Shown: in pieces, positions 53,184-64,000 of the stretch
Numbering within the stretch: the first letter of the stretch is position 1
Layout of the letters: every line of letters begins with the position of its first letter
Notes under the pieces: model-generated
The model's input: only the letters and a program-made list of their open reading frames with translations
What the model was told of the DNA's origin: nothing
Databases searched by the model: none
Origin: Sipunculus nudus
Lineage: Eukaryota; Annelida; Sipuncula; Golfingiida; Sipunculidae
DNA: 64,000 nucleotides
Assembly (NCBI GenBank): GCA_026874595.1
Contig: CM049307.1
Span: 94,590,330 to 94,654,329 of the forward strand
Reading direction: 5' to 3'
Translations under genes and position numbers: made by a program

Positions 53184-53592
53184 GTTTTAGTGTGGTTGCT
53201 AAATTACAACGCAAACAGCCAAGAGACAAACACGAGTTCTGCGGCCTTGGCAGACCGAAGGTGCAGATAAAAGATTTACCATGTCCCGGGTATTGTGAGG
53301 TGACGCCGGGAAAAAGGGAATTAGGATGACCAAGATTATAAGTTTCAGCGAACCAACAGGTCCAACAGTCCAGAGTAGAAAAACGGCAGTCCAGAGTGGA
53401 AAAACGGCAGCCCAGAGTGGAAAATCTACAGCCCAGAGTGGAAAATCTACAACCCAGAGTGGAAAAAAACTACAGCCCAGAGTGGAAAAACTACAACCCA
53501 GAGTGGAAAAACTACAACCAAGAGTGGAAAAACTACATCACAGATTAGAAAAACTAAAACTGAACAAAGAACGAGTCCAGAAGTCACCTTGA
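53184..53592 (+). CDS. coding-like fragment with 21-bp tandem repeats, unidentified
   Basis: After a TTGTTTTAG acceptor-like site, 53185-53328 reads VVAKLQRKQPRDKHEFCGLG, RPKVQIKDLPCPGYCEVTPG and KRELG, then stops. An overlapping frame starting MTKIISFSEPTGPTVQSRKT (53326) runs through nine 21-bp repeats to 53592. The first five repeats translate as (Q)SGKTA-type heptads. A two-base expansion at about 53467 then switches the repeats to LQPRVEK heptads. I do not recognise a family; it may be a remnant of a retroelement, or non-coding. Confidence 0.3.
53360..53570. repeat. 21-bp minisatellite, nine copies
   Basis: Unit GCCCAGAGTGGAAAAACTAC plus A, with one copy 23 bp long (seven consecutive A instead of five). 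Confidence 0.93.
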
Positions 53593-53890
53593 CAGACAAT
53601 CTTAAGAACCTGGAGATCACACATGAAGTCCAAAGTACTAACATGTGATTATACCAGTCACTACTGAAACCTCAGGGGGAAACAAGACCTATGGTAAACG
53701 TAATCTATAAATTGGTCTTCTTCAGCCATATATCTACGTGTTTTGTGTTTCATGAATTTCTATACTTACTTATCATAAGAACCATCATTAAATAGATCTG
53801 TTGCAAGGATGTATTTGAAAGTTTCATGTAATTCTCCACTTCGCTTTGTGTCACCAGAGAACGGTGACTTAGTTATATTATTACATGTCC

Positions 53891-55185
53891 AAGTAGGGAG
53901 TGTAACCCGATGATTGTTTTTATAATTTATTATACATTAATATGGAGTATCATGTTTAGATATTAGCGTGAGAACGTAGGTTAGAGAACATAGGTGTCTC
54001 GTTTGATGTTAAATTCAGTTCAGCTTAATTCCGTAGAAGCCATCTCTGTCTAGACGATCTCTATAGTAACGTTGTTTATTGTAGACTTCAAAGGCCGAAG
54101 ACCTGCTTAGTTGCATTCTCTCAGGTAATTAGTGTAAATAGTGACAGTGGGCATAATAGTGTTAAGATTGGCCAGAAGATAGTCAGGACTTTTGACGTCA
54201 GCAAACACACATAAGCCGTGGTTGAGGAGAAATTCTCGACAATTGCCTGATCAGCGTGCCAGTGTGGGTGTATTTTGACGATTTTCTGCAATCTAGTGGC
54301 AGGTCTGTGTTCACCAGAGTCTGGACAGCTGAGAGATGATGTCTGTAGGGTATGCGGTCAGTGTCTGAGCAAGGCCACGGAGATACTACTGTGACGGACT
54401 TCAAAGCGGATATGGCAGTTGCCGACGGACTGGTCATCCGGCGATCTTGTATCAGTTGTGAGCGCTTGCAGTAACAGGCCAAGGACATTATTTATACGCG
54501 AAACTTTAGAGGTACTGGATATCGTTGTGTGGAGACATATTCAGTTATCTAGTGCTTGATGACCTAGGAGACATCAGCTGTGAAAGACATTGTTTCTAAG
54601 TTCAAATAGAATAGACTGTGCGTCTATCAGTCATTGCTAGGTGAACTGTGCCTCGAGGGGCAAACGTGTACTCCGGCGAAGAACGGTTAATTGTTGGAGC
54701 CCTGTGTTTATACAAGTGAACTGATAGTGTTGTGTACGCAGTGAGAGCGGACTGAGTGATCGGTTGGACATTCCGATGTCACGTATGCGCGATGGTCACG
54801 GATCAGGAGCAATGTAACGAAAGAGGACTTCCCTGTGCAGTGCACATCATGGACTTAGTGATTTATGTTTCATATTGGACGTTTGTGATCATAAGTGTTA
54901 TATGTATGGAGCGCCATTCCAGAGAATTATAATATGTCTAATTTATGTCTAATTCATCTTTTGGAGTGTATGTATGAGTTTCAGTCGGTTTGGTCTACCA
55001 GTTAAAAGAAGCTGGACGTTCATACCTTTAGGGGTGTGGCACCTTGAACACTGGAAGCTGTCATAGAACCCCGAATCAAACAAGCATAAATAGTCTTAGT
55101 TCGTTCAGAGCCATCTACTTTTGTGGAAAACTATGATTACTTGCCAAGGGTTAGGGTAAGCAGCCTACCCGCATCTCGGTGACAA
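53891..55185 (+). mobile_element. possible 3' end of an LTR retroelement
   Basis: A purine tract AAGTAGGGAG (53891-53900) directly precedes TGTAACCCGATGATTG, the usual arrangement of polypurine tract and LTR start in Ty3/gypsy-like elements. The right boundary (perhaps near GGTGACA at 55183) is not secure, and no matching second LTR is in the window. Confidence 0.22.
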
Positions 55186-56019
55186 GAAACTATACTTAGT
55201 GACACGATTATTTAATTTCAAATGGAGGATATGCCTACCAGGGACATGAAGTGTTTGGGCGTTGGTTAGAAAAGCTCCAGGTTTTGTACAGTGACTTTGT
55301 TTGACAACTTCACACGGTGACGTCACATATTCTCAACAGATACCATGTGCCTTAATGAAGAACGTTGTGGATCAGCGTCTCGCAGCAAAATCTCACACTG
55401 CGCAGACTCAGAATTTCAAGCGTACGATTAGTTTAAAGCAGAAACGACCACTGGAGGAAGGGAGGCAAAACATAAATAAACTGACATGGTGTGTACGTGG
55501 CAGCCAGTCTATTAACTGTGTATAGAAAATTGCTGTTTTAATGATGTCAATATTTGACAAATTACAGTGTATTAAAGTATATCTCGTTGAACAAAGCCAT
55601 GGCTTTGCAACACGAACCGTCACATATCAAACCCTATTCCGGATTGAACCCGACTGATTCCCTTATCTGCATTTTACTTTAAGCCAAGCTAAACATATCA
55701 CACACAATTAGGAAATACCTACATAATACTGGTTATATCCTTACTATATCCACTTTTATTATTTTGTTCATCTTTAAACTAAACCACTCCTAAGATAAAT
55801 GCAAGAATGTATTGCTTTCTAGAAATACGTGATTGTAGGTGACGTCACCAGTCATATGTAAAGAAAAAAAAAAAAAAAACAGATTGGTGAACATGCCCAA
55901 TTTAAGGCCTACATGCCGAAACACCAGTGGCGTCAATTTATCGTCAAAGGATGTCTCGCAGGCGTGGGAGGGTATCCAACACTGGGACAATTCTTTTTAT
56001 AAAGACACACACACACACC

Positions 56020-56059
<40 letters not shown>

Positions 56060-56369
56060 CACACCTCTTATTGTCATGTGTGCCAGATTTCAAATATTTT
56101 ATAATTAAATGTACAATTTTGAAAAAAATGTTTGTTTGAGCATATGCAAGTTCTAAACCAGTTTTAAAAGTATACTCTTTCAAAGTTCACCAAAGTCTAT
56201 AATTCTAATTATTAATATATTTCATTTCCAAAAAAAAAATAATAATAAATGTTATTCTCTACATATTAGTGGGGGGGGGGGGTGATTACATTGGCTAGTC
56301 CCCCTTGCTATTCCCCCCCCCCCCGAACCACTCCTATAACGAGGGCATTAGAGTATTCCACAAAAACAT
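55186..56369. other. intergenic; CA microsatellite
   Basis: (CA)n at about 56006-56052 with a preceding A-run at 55862, and G- and C-runs at 56271-56325. No gene recognised; open frames over the CA run are artefacts. Confidence 0.55.
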
Positions 56370-56940
56370 GACTGTAGTTGGGGCCACCTGTCTAATTTTC
56401 GATAAATCTGTCCAAGATGGATAAATGTGTAAAATTTCAGGATAATAAATCCAACCTCTCCTGAGATTCATGCAATTTTTACCAAACACAGATTTGTGAA
56501 TGGACACTATACAAAGACGATTTGACGTGGCGACACCAGGCGTGTGTACGGGAGAAGGGATTCAAAATATATGGACATGCGAATTTTTAGGCGAATTCGT
56601 GAAAAATACTCCTGAGATAATATATTACATACGTAATAGAGAGCTTAACAATTTTGATGGATCTGGCAGATTTACATTGAACCACTCTTGAAATATGAAT
56701 TATTTTCACTAAAAGCAAACGACGGATGGAAGCAACGCGAAAACGATTGCAAATGGCGCTACTAGTATTGAGTACGAGAGAGGTATCCCAACTTTATGGA
56801 TTGTAGGTGGCACCACTAATCTGCGTTAGGCGCTAGTTTACTTATGACCCGATAATAATGCCGGGTTCAAGAAAGAGAGGTCAATGGTTCTCAGAGGTGT
56901 TCTCCGGAAAGTAACGCGGCTGCGGCGGATACAATAATAT
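56370..56940 (+). mobile_element. GTATCCGCC-ended repeat element, copy 3, left end missing
   Basis: Carries the family modules GGGGCCACCTGTCTAATTTT, TCCAAGATGGATAAATGTGT, AAATTTCAG and GGTGGCACCAC. It ends CGGCTGCGGCGGATACAATA, as at 9285-9327. No left end like 8457 was found. Confidence 0.55.
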
Positions 56941-56962
56941 AATTGCTACAGTCAAATATCTA

Positions 56963-58431
56963 AAATGGCATATCAAATATTGATTCATGCGTTTGTAGTT
57001 AAAAAATCCACTTTTCATAAACCTTGGTGAACAGTCCATTTGTTTTATGAGTAGGGATTGACGATGGATGTTTGTGGAATGCACATATTTTGTATATATA
57101 ACCTATGCTAGGTTATGTTTTACAGGATTATGCAGACCAGGGTTTGCTTACAAAATGGACGGATATAGTGTGGAAAGGAAGGGATCATGCTACAAGGTTA
57201 TACACAGTCCGTAGTTAGGGCTAGTCGAGACTGTAAGACTGCAATAGGAGAGCTGGTAAGCATTGAAACAGAGAAAGAGCAGAGCCACATCCAGAAAACA
57301 AGTTTAAAAAGTTGGGTTAGTTTGATTGTATCAGTAATATCAGAGACAGCAGTGTAGGGAACAGGAACTTCCTGATATGGGCGCTGTCATTGATATCAAA
57401 GTTTCTCCGGCTTCTCTAGGATAACTCAGAAAAAATATTAACTTTTATATGATGGGAATTATTTCCTTTGTCTAAGGGGGAGAAATGAATATGAATTCAG
57501 CTTTTATTTCAAAATGATACTGACAACACTAATAGATTCAACGATCACAAAATCTGACAATTTTATTTGCATCTATTCATAATGTTTGTCACTACACATC
57601 CAAAGAACAGCTATAAACCCCCAATTATGGAAGTCTATTGACCAATGGTTTAAGGTGGTGCCACCTAGCTATCTTGGACTGTAACGGAAACGAAAATGGC
57701 ATATCAAATATTGATTCATGCGTTTGTAGTTAAAAAATCCACTTTTCATAAACCTTGGTGAACAGTCCATTTGTTTTATGAGTAGGGATTGACGATGGAT
57801 GTTTGTGGAATGCACATATTTTGTATATATAACCTATGCTAGGTTATGTTTTACAGGATTATGCAGACCAGGGTTTGCTTACAAAATGGACGGATATAGT
57901 GTGGAAAGGAAGGGATCATGCTACAAGGTTATACACAGTCCGTAGTTAGGGCTAGTCGAGACTGTAAGACTGCAATAGGAGAGCTGGTAAGCATCGAAAC
58001 AGAGAAAAAGCAGAGCCACATCCAGAAAACAAGTTTAAAAAGTTGGGTTAGTTTGATTATATCAGTAATATCAGAGACAGCAGTGTAGGGAACAGGAACT
58101 TCCTGATATGGGCGCTGTCATTGATATCAAAGTTTCTCCGGCTTCTCTCGGATAACTCAGAAAAAATATTAACTTTTATATGATGGGAATTGTTTCCTTT
58201 GTCTAAGGGGGAGAAATGAATATGAATTCAGCTTTTATTTCAAAATGATACTGACAACACTAATAGATTCAACGATCACAGAATCTGACAATTTTATTTG
58301 CATCTATACATGATGTTTGTCACTACACATCCAAAGAACAGCTATAAACCCCCAATTATGGAAGTCTATTGATCAATGCTAATAAGGTTTAGGTGGTGCC
58401 ACCTATCTTGGATTGTAACGGAAACGATAAA
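56963..58431. repeat. tandem duplication, two copies of about 735 bp
   Basis: 56963-57692 and 57693-58431 are nearly identical, from AAAATGGCATATCAAATATT to CTTGGA.TGTAACGGAAACG. Visible differences are a few substitutions and a short insertion near 58380. It lies immediately next to the end of repeat copy 3 and carries a GGTGGTGCCACCTA.CTATCT module of that family at its end. No coding potential recognised. Confidence 0.92.
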
Positions 58432-59995
58432 GTTCATTGTTAACTACAATCATGCACATATTTCCATTGATTGTAACTAAGATCTCTGCATATCTCAATC
58501 GAAGGTATTAAAACTGTTTGACTTGTCAAAATCCTTAGCAGGACACAAGTCATAACCATTACACAATGAAGGACAAAGCTTTATATTCACACAGCTTGTG
58601 ATTTATTCCCCCATTAGTTCACTTATGAGCAATTTGTACCTAGAAGCCATTAGATTTATCAGACACAGATACTCTTACAGTAATATATTTTGATATTATT
58701 TGCAGCTGCGTATATTCTTTCCATGTACTGCACGAGTGGCCGTTATGTGAAGGCTAAATGGATCTGGTGCTCTTCGGGAAAAGACTTGCGTTTCACGAAA
58801 TGGTCACCATAAGAGATTTTTGGAGGAATGGAGGGAGAATCTATGGTATAATATATGAGGAAAGTTAACACCCTGTAGGAAAGAGCATCCCCGGGCAGAT
58901 ATTGTACAGCCCTATGTGAAAGCCCTGTCAGTTGTTAACGGAACAGACATTTGTTCCGTACATGCAGCATTTCCCACATGCACATAGCGGAGTTGCTGTT
59001 ACCCGAATTAATATCGAGGGAAAACGTCCCAGACAGTAATATCTACTAAGAAAATTAAAACATAAATGTGCATATGAAAATATGGGAAAATAATCAGTCA
59101 TGATTACTTCAAGTTTCTTTACTCTACACTTTCAGATGCTGTGAACGAACGTTTAATCTCGTTTTGGGTCTTAGAATGGCACAATGATACTAAAGCAGGC
59201 TGATTCTATAATATAAGTTAAAAAAATAAATGATTATTAAAAAACGTACACTCCTTGCCATACGGATATGCTGTACGCCTCCTCTTTTCCCTGCCCCCTT
59301 CCGTAAATCCTTGCTGCCCCCTGGCTTTATATAATTGCTATTATATTTAGAATGTGTGAAACACAAAACGGTCAATTCAAACAGCACTAAGGTCTAGATA
59401 TGCAGCACTGCTCCTCTCTCAAAATGTCGACATCTCATTTTGCTGTAAAACATCATTTTATAGATGTTGACTGCATGAACATGATCTTTCATAATCAAAA
59501 GGGATTCCTGTTACTTACCACTGTAAGTTTTATCATCTCTGAGATCTTTTTTTTAAAGTTAAACTTAGGAACTTCCTATTCAATAAAATAAAAAAAACTA
59601 ATTAATATAATGAGTGATTTTTATTATATCAGGTGAAAAATGTACTTAAGACCATGATGATAGTGTAGATCTGATGAAGCATGAATACACATGTATTTAA
59701 TACATTTTATGTATCACAAATTACAGAGCCCGTATACTAGCATATGCCCTTACCTGATACATAGCCTTTTGGAAATACCTAATTGGTCTTGTATCGTTTA
59801 ATTTGTTGATGCGTTTGTGTGACCTACATATTAATATTTAATTGACATGTACACTTTGCTCAGCATATGAACGTCTTGCATGGTTAAATTTATATTTTAT
59901 AGTTACCTTTTAAAAAAGAATCATTCATAACATTAGACATACTGTTGGCTTGAATTACAAAATATGTTGATCTAAAGATTTCACCCTTGCTAAAC

Positions 59996-60054
<59 letters not shown>

Positions 60055-60474
60055 ATTACACTTTGTCTGCATGTGACAAGTGGTTTCATATTTACCTTTT
60101 AGAAAATGAATTTCTCTATTTTTAAACATCGATAAAGTATCGATAACTGGTCACCCGACTTTTGTTTGTAAGCAAAATCCAACAGATAACCATAATAGTC
60201 CCAAGTATCAAAAATGAAATAAAACACACTCATAAAGATGGCATGAATTCTCTGATATTTAAGTATATGTTAAATCATATCATATTCTAACATTATTTGC
60301 GTTATAGAGACTCCTACCTCAATACATCTATTATTCTTCATATCTATTTGCCTTTTGGGTGAGTATTTTGCGAGTATGTCTGCAAATATATTTGCAAATA
60401 TAAGGAAAAAATTATTCTAACATTATGTTTATCAGGCATGGGCAGGCAAATATTCATATTTCTGATTTTTCTTC
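58432..60474. other. intergenic; TA/TG microsatellite
   Basis: A compound (TA)n(TG)n at 59999-60052. AT-rich, no gene recognised. Confidence 0.5.
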
Positions 60475-60890
60475 TTTTTTTTTGGAGGGGGGTGGGGTGG
60501 GGGGGGGGGGGGGAGTAAACCGCCTGTATTATTGCTTGCTTAACTATTACTATGTACATCTGCAGAGATCCATTTCAGTTTCGGACCACGTGACAGGAGC
60601 TTATACCCGGTTATCCTGGTGTCAACCAGGGTTGGTGTACCACTCCTGAAGGTCCTGGGTGTGTTTCATCCCCAAAGCTGGGTCATAACACCGAGGAACC
60701 CCCGAAAGGCGCGCTCGTTTGTGAGTGAAACATGACTGTTGGGTAGAGTCTCCACATTAAACCAGCAGAGCGCTCAACCTAGGTTGGAGTCGACCGTGAA
60801 AAATCTTACCGCCTCGGCTTAGATGCGAACTCACAATCTCCCGGCTTCGAGTCCTGAGCAACCGAAGCCGTTCTGATTACCTGAATATTT
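60475..60890 (-). mobile_element. tRNA-derived SINE, copy C
   Basis: The best preserved copy. On the minus strand the head at about 60878-60815 includes CGGTTGCTCAGGACTCGAAG and GTGAGTTCGCATCTAAGCCG (box B-like). The body carries TCGGTGTTATGACCCAG and the left end is A-rich followed by TCC. A G-run (60486-60513) interrupts the tail. Confidence 0.75.
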
Positions 60891-62099
60891 CTGACTACTT
60901 GATATTATTTATTTGATGCGTTTGTCGCAATCTTCAGTATCTCAAAGCTTTGAAAACAACGATAAAATGTGCAAACATCAAATTGTAGTAGATGCAAGGT
61001 TACCCAGGATCAACGTGTTGACCTTCATCTTTGCAAGCATTGCAGAGAAATGTTTACTATTAGTTTTCAGATAAAAGTATACAGATTTATAGGTAAATGA
61101 GATTTTATTTATCCGTGGCACACGTCAAATTTTTATCCAATGGTGAATGAATTGTTTGCCTTAAAATAAGGGCAACTGTAGGTGCCACTAGTATTTAGCA
61201 ACCAACAATATGACTGATCAGTCAGCACACGAAATATTAGTTTTAGTGTGAATGTTCACTGTCAATGGGCTTATAATGTCAATATGTGACAAATGAAGAA
61301 ATTGCGGGGCTATCATTCCTCCTGACAACAACACGTTTGAATGAACTTTTTTCTTGTATTACCTTTTCAGTTTAAAACATTTGTTTGCTAAAAAAAGTTG
61401 GGAAAACAAAAGGATGATATAATCAGTGTTGTGAAACTGCTGAAGTTATTCCTCTGAATAAATTAAATTTCATGGCGATCAATGTGGCTATTAAAACGAA
61501 ATTTGAACCTCTTAATGAAATGAACTAATAATGACAATACAAAAGTCCTTGACATGTTGTTCTTAATGAAATGTCAGTAGGAAGTGTCTGGATCTGAATT
61601 AAAATTTTCGAGATTTAATGTTGTTAATTGTGCCCGTGTAACGTTCCGACTACACGAAAAAGGAAACAGCCAGTAAACAAAAGTCCAAAACAAAATAATA
61701 CTCACTACCAGTCATATAATTATTAAAGCCCAAGTTTCCATGTGTTTGTAATCATATACGGTAATCATTCATTATCCTACAAATATATCATATTCAATGG
61801 TAATTCGTATATTCATTTTAATCAAAATTTCACTAAAAGTATTCATCAAATTGCACAAATTCATTTTCGAAAAGAAAAAAAAAACTTCCAGACACCCCCC
61901 TCCCCTGTTCGAACAAGCGCGAATATTGCCGCTATCACACCAAGCATAACCCCTGATGAAAAAAACTTTTCTATGACACTGAATAATATGATAAATTTTG
62001 TTGAATGAAATAAAATTCTTAATGTACATGTGTTGACGAAATAGTTAGATGTTGGACGTAAAGCCACCATTTGCATCAGTGCTTGTCAAAGGGATATTC

Positions 62100-62185
62100 A
62101 AAATGAAGTTCAAACCTATGATTCGGTTGAGATTCAAACTCACGGCTTTAAATCCTGTCTTTTACCTCGTGACCATAGACGCAAC
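62100..62185 (-). mobile_element. tRNA-like SINE head remnant
   Basis: Minus strand: ATGGTCACGAGGTAAAAGAC, then GCCGTGAGTTTGAATCTCAA, i.e. box A- and box B-like elements at tRNA spacing. No body recognised. Confidence 0.4.
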
Positions 62186-62228
62186 ACTCTTATTATGTAC
62201 CAAATAAAACAATGATGTACACCAGTCT

Positions 62229-62670
62229 ACAACATCCGAGTCAGAATGCAAGTCCGAATCTAGGCCACTTGATTCCAAGTCCGAGTCCTTTAGGTTCGAG
62301 TCCAAGTCCACTTTCATCGAGTTCGAGTCACCTGGAGGCAGAGTACAAGTCCGAATCACACAGATGAAAAAAAAACTAAATGGATATTTTTGATTATCAG
62401 GTGTAGTTTTAAGTTGTTTTATGCATGTTCTTACGTAAATGTTAAATTACCTTTAGTTCCCGATGTGATCCAAAGTTTGGGAAATATAATTTTGTAGGCC
62501 TGATATTTTGTTGGTCGTTCGCTCTTGTATATAAGTTTTTAGAGTATGTGACAGAGCTTTATCCCACTGGACACGCGTCTTTACCGCTGAGTCCGAGTAC
62601 AAATCAGAGTCCAGAACCTCCGAGTCCAAGTCACAGTCGGAGTCCCTAGAAAAGTCGACTCGAGTCCTTA
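62229..62670. repeat. GAGTCC/GGACTC-rich degenerate repeats
   Basis: Two clusters (62229-62348 and 62575-62670) of GAGTCCGAGT, AAGTCCGAAT words. The minus strand gives DSDLDS-like artefact translations. Same type as 36354-36592. Confidence 0.6.
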
Positions 62671-63236
62671 CTGGTTCAAAAGCTACATTAGTCATAGAAT
62701 GATAGTGTAACCTGTGAAAAATGCACATTTTTTCATAGATTTTACAAAATCATTTTTAAAATATGATTACGGTAATGACTAATCGGGATCCATGTTATTG
62801 TGTGAAAAACGACGTACACATCTTGCAACATTATTTTTTTTAATGTTTTCCGTTGTATTTTGTACCTTGATAGGAGAGGATGCAAGACGAAAAAGGAATT
62901 ATCCCGAAAGGCGCAAACCTAACAAAAGTTGAACATACGTACACAATCCGTTAAAATATTATTTTAAACGACCCTTTTTGAGAAATGACAAAGACTATAA
63001 CGAAATGGGGACATATTGATGCTATAAATTCAGATCCATTAAATTCTCTACGGAAAAATAAATAAATGCTCACAAAACGCTTTAAATGCGTTTCTTATGA
63101 ATTGCATGATCTAAAATTTTTAAATGAATCCATCGTATGAAAAACTTAAAATTTCGATTTGTTTAATACACTTATTAATGGGGCAACTACATGGGATACT
63201 TTTTCATTAGGCAAGGAATAAAATGCGTTCCACTGT

Positions 63237-63495
63237 CTAAGCGATATAAAAGAAGTATTTGTCATATAATAAAATAAATACATTATAAACTTTCTTGTAA
63301 GCAGCAACAAGTTTAGGAAAGCTGTAGTCTTTAATATTTGTGTTTGTTTTAATGTACTTTTCCTTTGTGGTTAAAAGGGATATTACTTTATCCGACTTAG
63401 TCGGTCGACCACCGGTATTTTCATGATATAGGAACACTGCATTAGCAATAACCAGTAGTTCTTGAGAGAATCTCTGAGGGTTTTATTCGGATTTC
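63237..63495 (-). CDS. unidentified open frame, possible exon
   Basis: About 85 codons open on the minus strand, upstream stop at about 63492. The product starts NPQRFSQELLVIANAVFLYH and continues ENTGGRPTKSDKVISLLTTK and YSFPKLVAAYKKV. It has ordinary, not low-complexity, composition. An AG at a CCTCAG near 63480 could be an acceptor; no convincing donor. No family recognised. Confidence 0.22.
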
Positions 63496-64000
63496 AACAT
63501 TTTCCCTTGTAAGTATAGGCAGGGTTTGTACAAAGATATCCCCGAAGTCAATCTCCAAACCACCACTTACACCTGAGCGCTGATAACGTTAATAATAATC
63601 ATATTAATATGAAACATTAATCTATGTAATTATCGAAACCATAAGACTTACAGTTATAAATAATTACGGTTTAGTCTGTCATGAAAATTCTTTTTACTCT
63701 CTTGTTTTAGTCATATTTTTGTTTGTTCATATCAAGACACCTCTGGTTCGTCAAACCAAAGGACGTCCAATTTTGAGTCATTATAGTATATAAAGTTAAT
63801 GCTGTAAAATCACGAATCAGGTTCACCGGCAATCATCTTGTAGGAAATCTCCATATTAATTAGATTAAAACAATTGTATATTTCCGATAACAGTCTACAC
63901 TGACACAACATTGCAGGATTAAAGTGAAGTAGTCTACGAAACATTGTAAAAGATGCTCGTTACAGTTTACATCATGATTATATTACAATATTTATGATGC

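Larger units (their letters stand above)
49250..53185. other. upstream intergenic region
   Basis: AT-rich with (TA)n microsatellites at 50155-50222 and 51266-51326, a G-run near 52244-52264, and copy 2 of the 0.5-kb MITE-like repeat (52350-52835). No gene recognised. Confidence 0.5.
60891..64000. other. intergenic right end
   Basis: Contains a tRNA-like SINE head remnant (62100-62185), two GAGTCC-rich repeats and one open frame of uncertain meaning (63237-63495). Otherwise AT-rich, nothing recognised. Confidence 0.45.

Noticed and set aside
54198-54488. 96-codon minus-strand frame
   Set aside because: Lies in the possible LTR region, no recognisable domain, no splice or start context.
55839-56183. 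Frames with HTHTHT or VCVCVC runs
   Set aside because: Translation of the CA microsatellite.
60815-60878. Functional tRNA gene
   Set aside because: Box-like segments are present but no proper acceptor stem closes, and the same head occurs with SINE bodies elsewhere.

Overview
The window is a piece of an invertebrate nuclear genome. It is AT-rich, split into short exons and long introns, and dense in microsatellites and mobile-element debris. Both recognisable genes are eukaryotic housekeeping genes with GT-AG introns, and both lie on the minus strand. Repeat ends of the kind seen in molluscs (for example around 35.8-35.9 kb) and tRNA-derived SINEs make a mollusc or another lophotrochozoan the best guess. 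This rests on impression, not on a database search.

Region 1 (left edge to about 20.6 kb): nine well-supported exons of a NUP85 (nucleoporin 85, Y-complex) homologue run right to left from 11.7 kb to 0.8 kb. A tenth, possible first coding exon lies at 20.57 kb. The 3' part of the gene lies beyond the left edge or is missing. A plus-strand exon of an unidentified protein sits at 38-164. The introns hold SINEs, a pogo/Tigger-like element, a TTAA-flanked MITE, a stray copy of half of one NUP85 exon, a 0.68-kb tandem duplication and a large repeat element. That large element is itself interrupted by a 2.1-kb transposon with a 9-bp target duplication.

Region 2 (20.6-25.5 kb): intergenic, with a perfect 110-bp palindrome and AT microsatellites.

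Region 3 (25.48 to about 49.2 kb): a complete DDX21-type (nucleolar RNA helicase 2) gene. It has 14 coding exons, a non-coding first exon, and a predicted 679-residue protein with Q motif, [33 protein letters not shown] domain and an RG-rich tail. All exon phases join and the total is divisible by three. Three exon-intron junctions of this one gene have been tandemly duplicated. The 5' splice site of the GUCT exon sits in a 55-bp minisatellite of 52 copies. The 5' splice site of the [10 protein letters not shown] exon sits in a 36-bp array. The 3' splice site of the SAT exon is in an 86-bp duplication. This is the most unusual feature of the window.

Region 4 (49.2-64 kb): upstream of the DDX21 promoter, mostly without recognised genes. 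It holds a short 21-bp coding-like tandem repeat, a possible LTR end, further copies of the large repeat family, a 730-bp tandem duplication, a SINE and GACTC-rich repeats.

The two genes share strand but not pathway: one product acts in the nucleolus on rRNA synthesis and processing, the other in the nuclear pore scaffold. Nothing suggests co-regulation.
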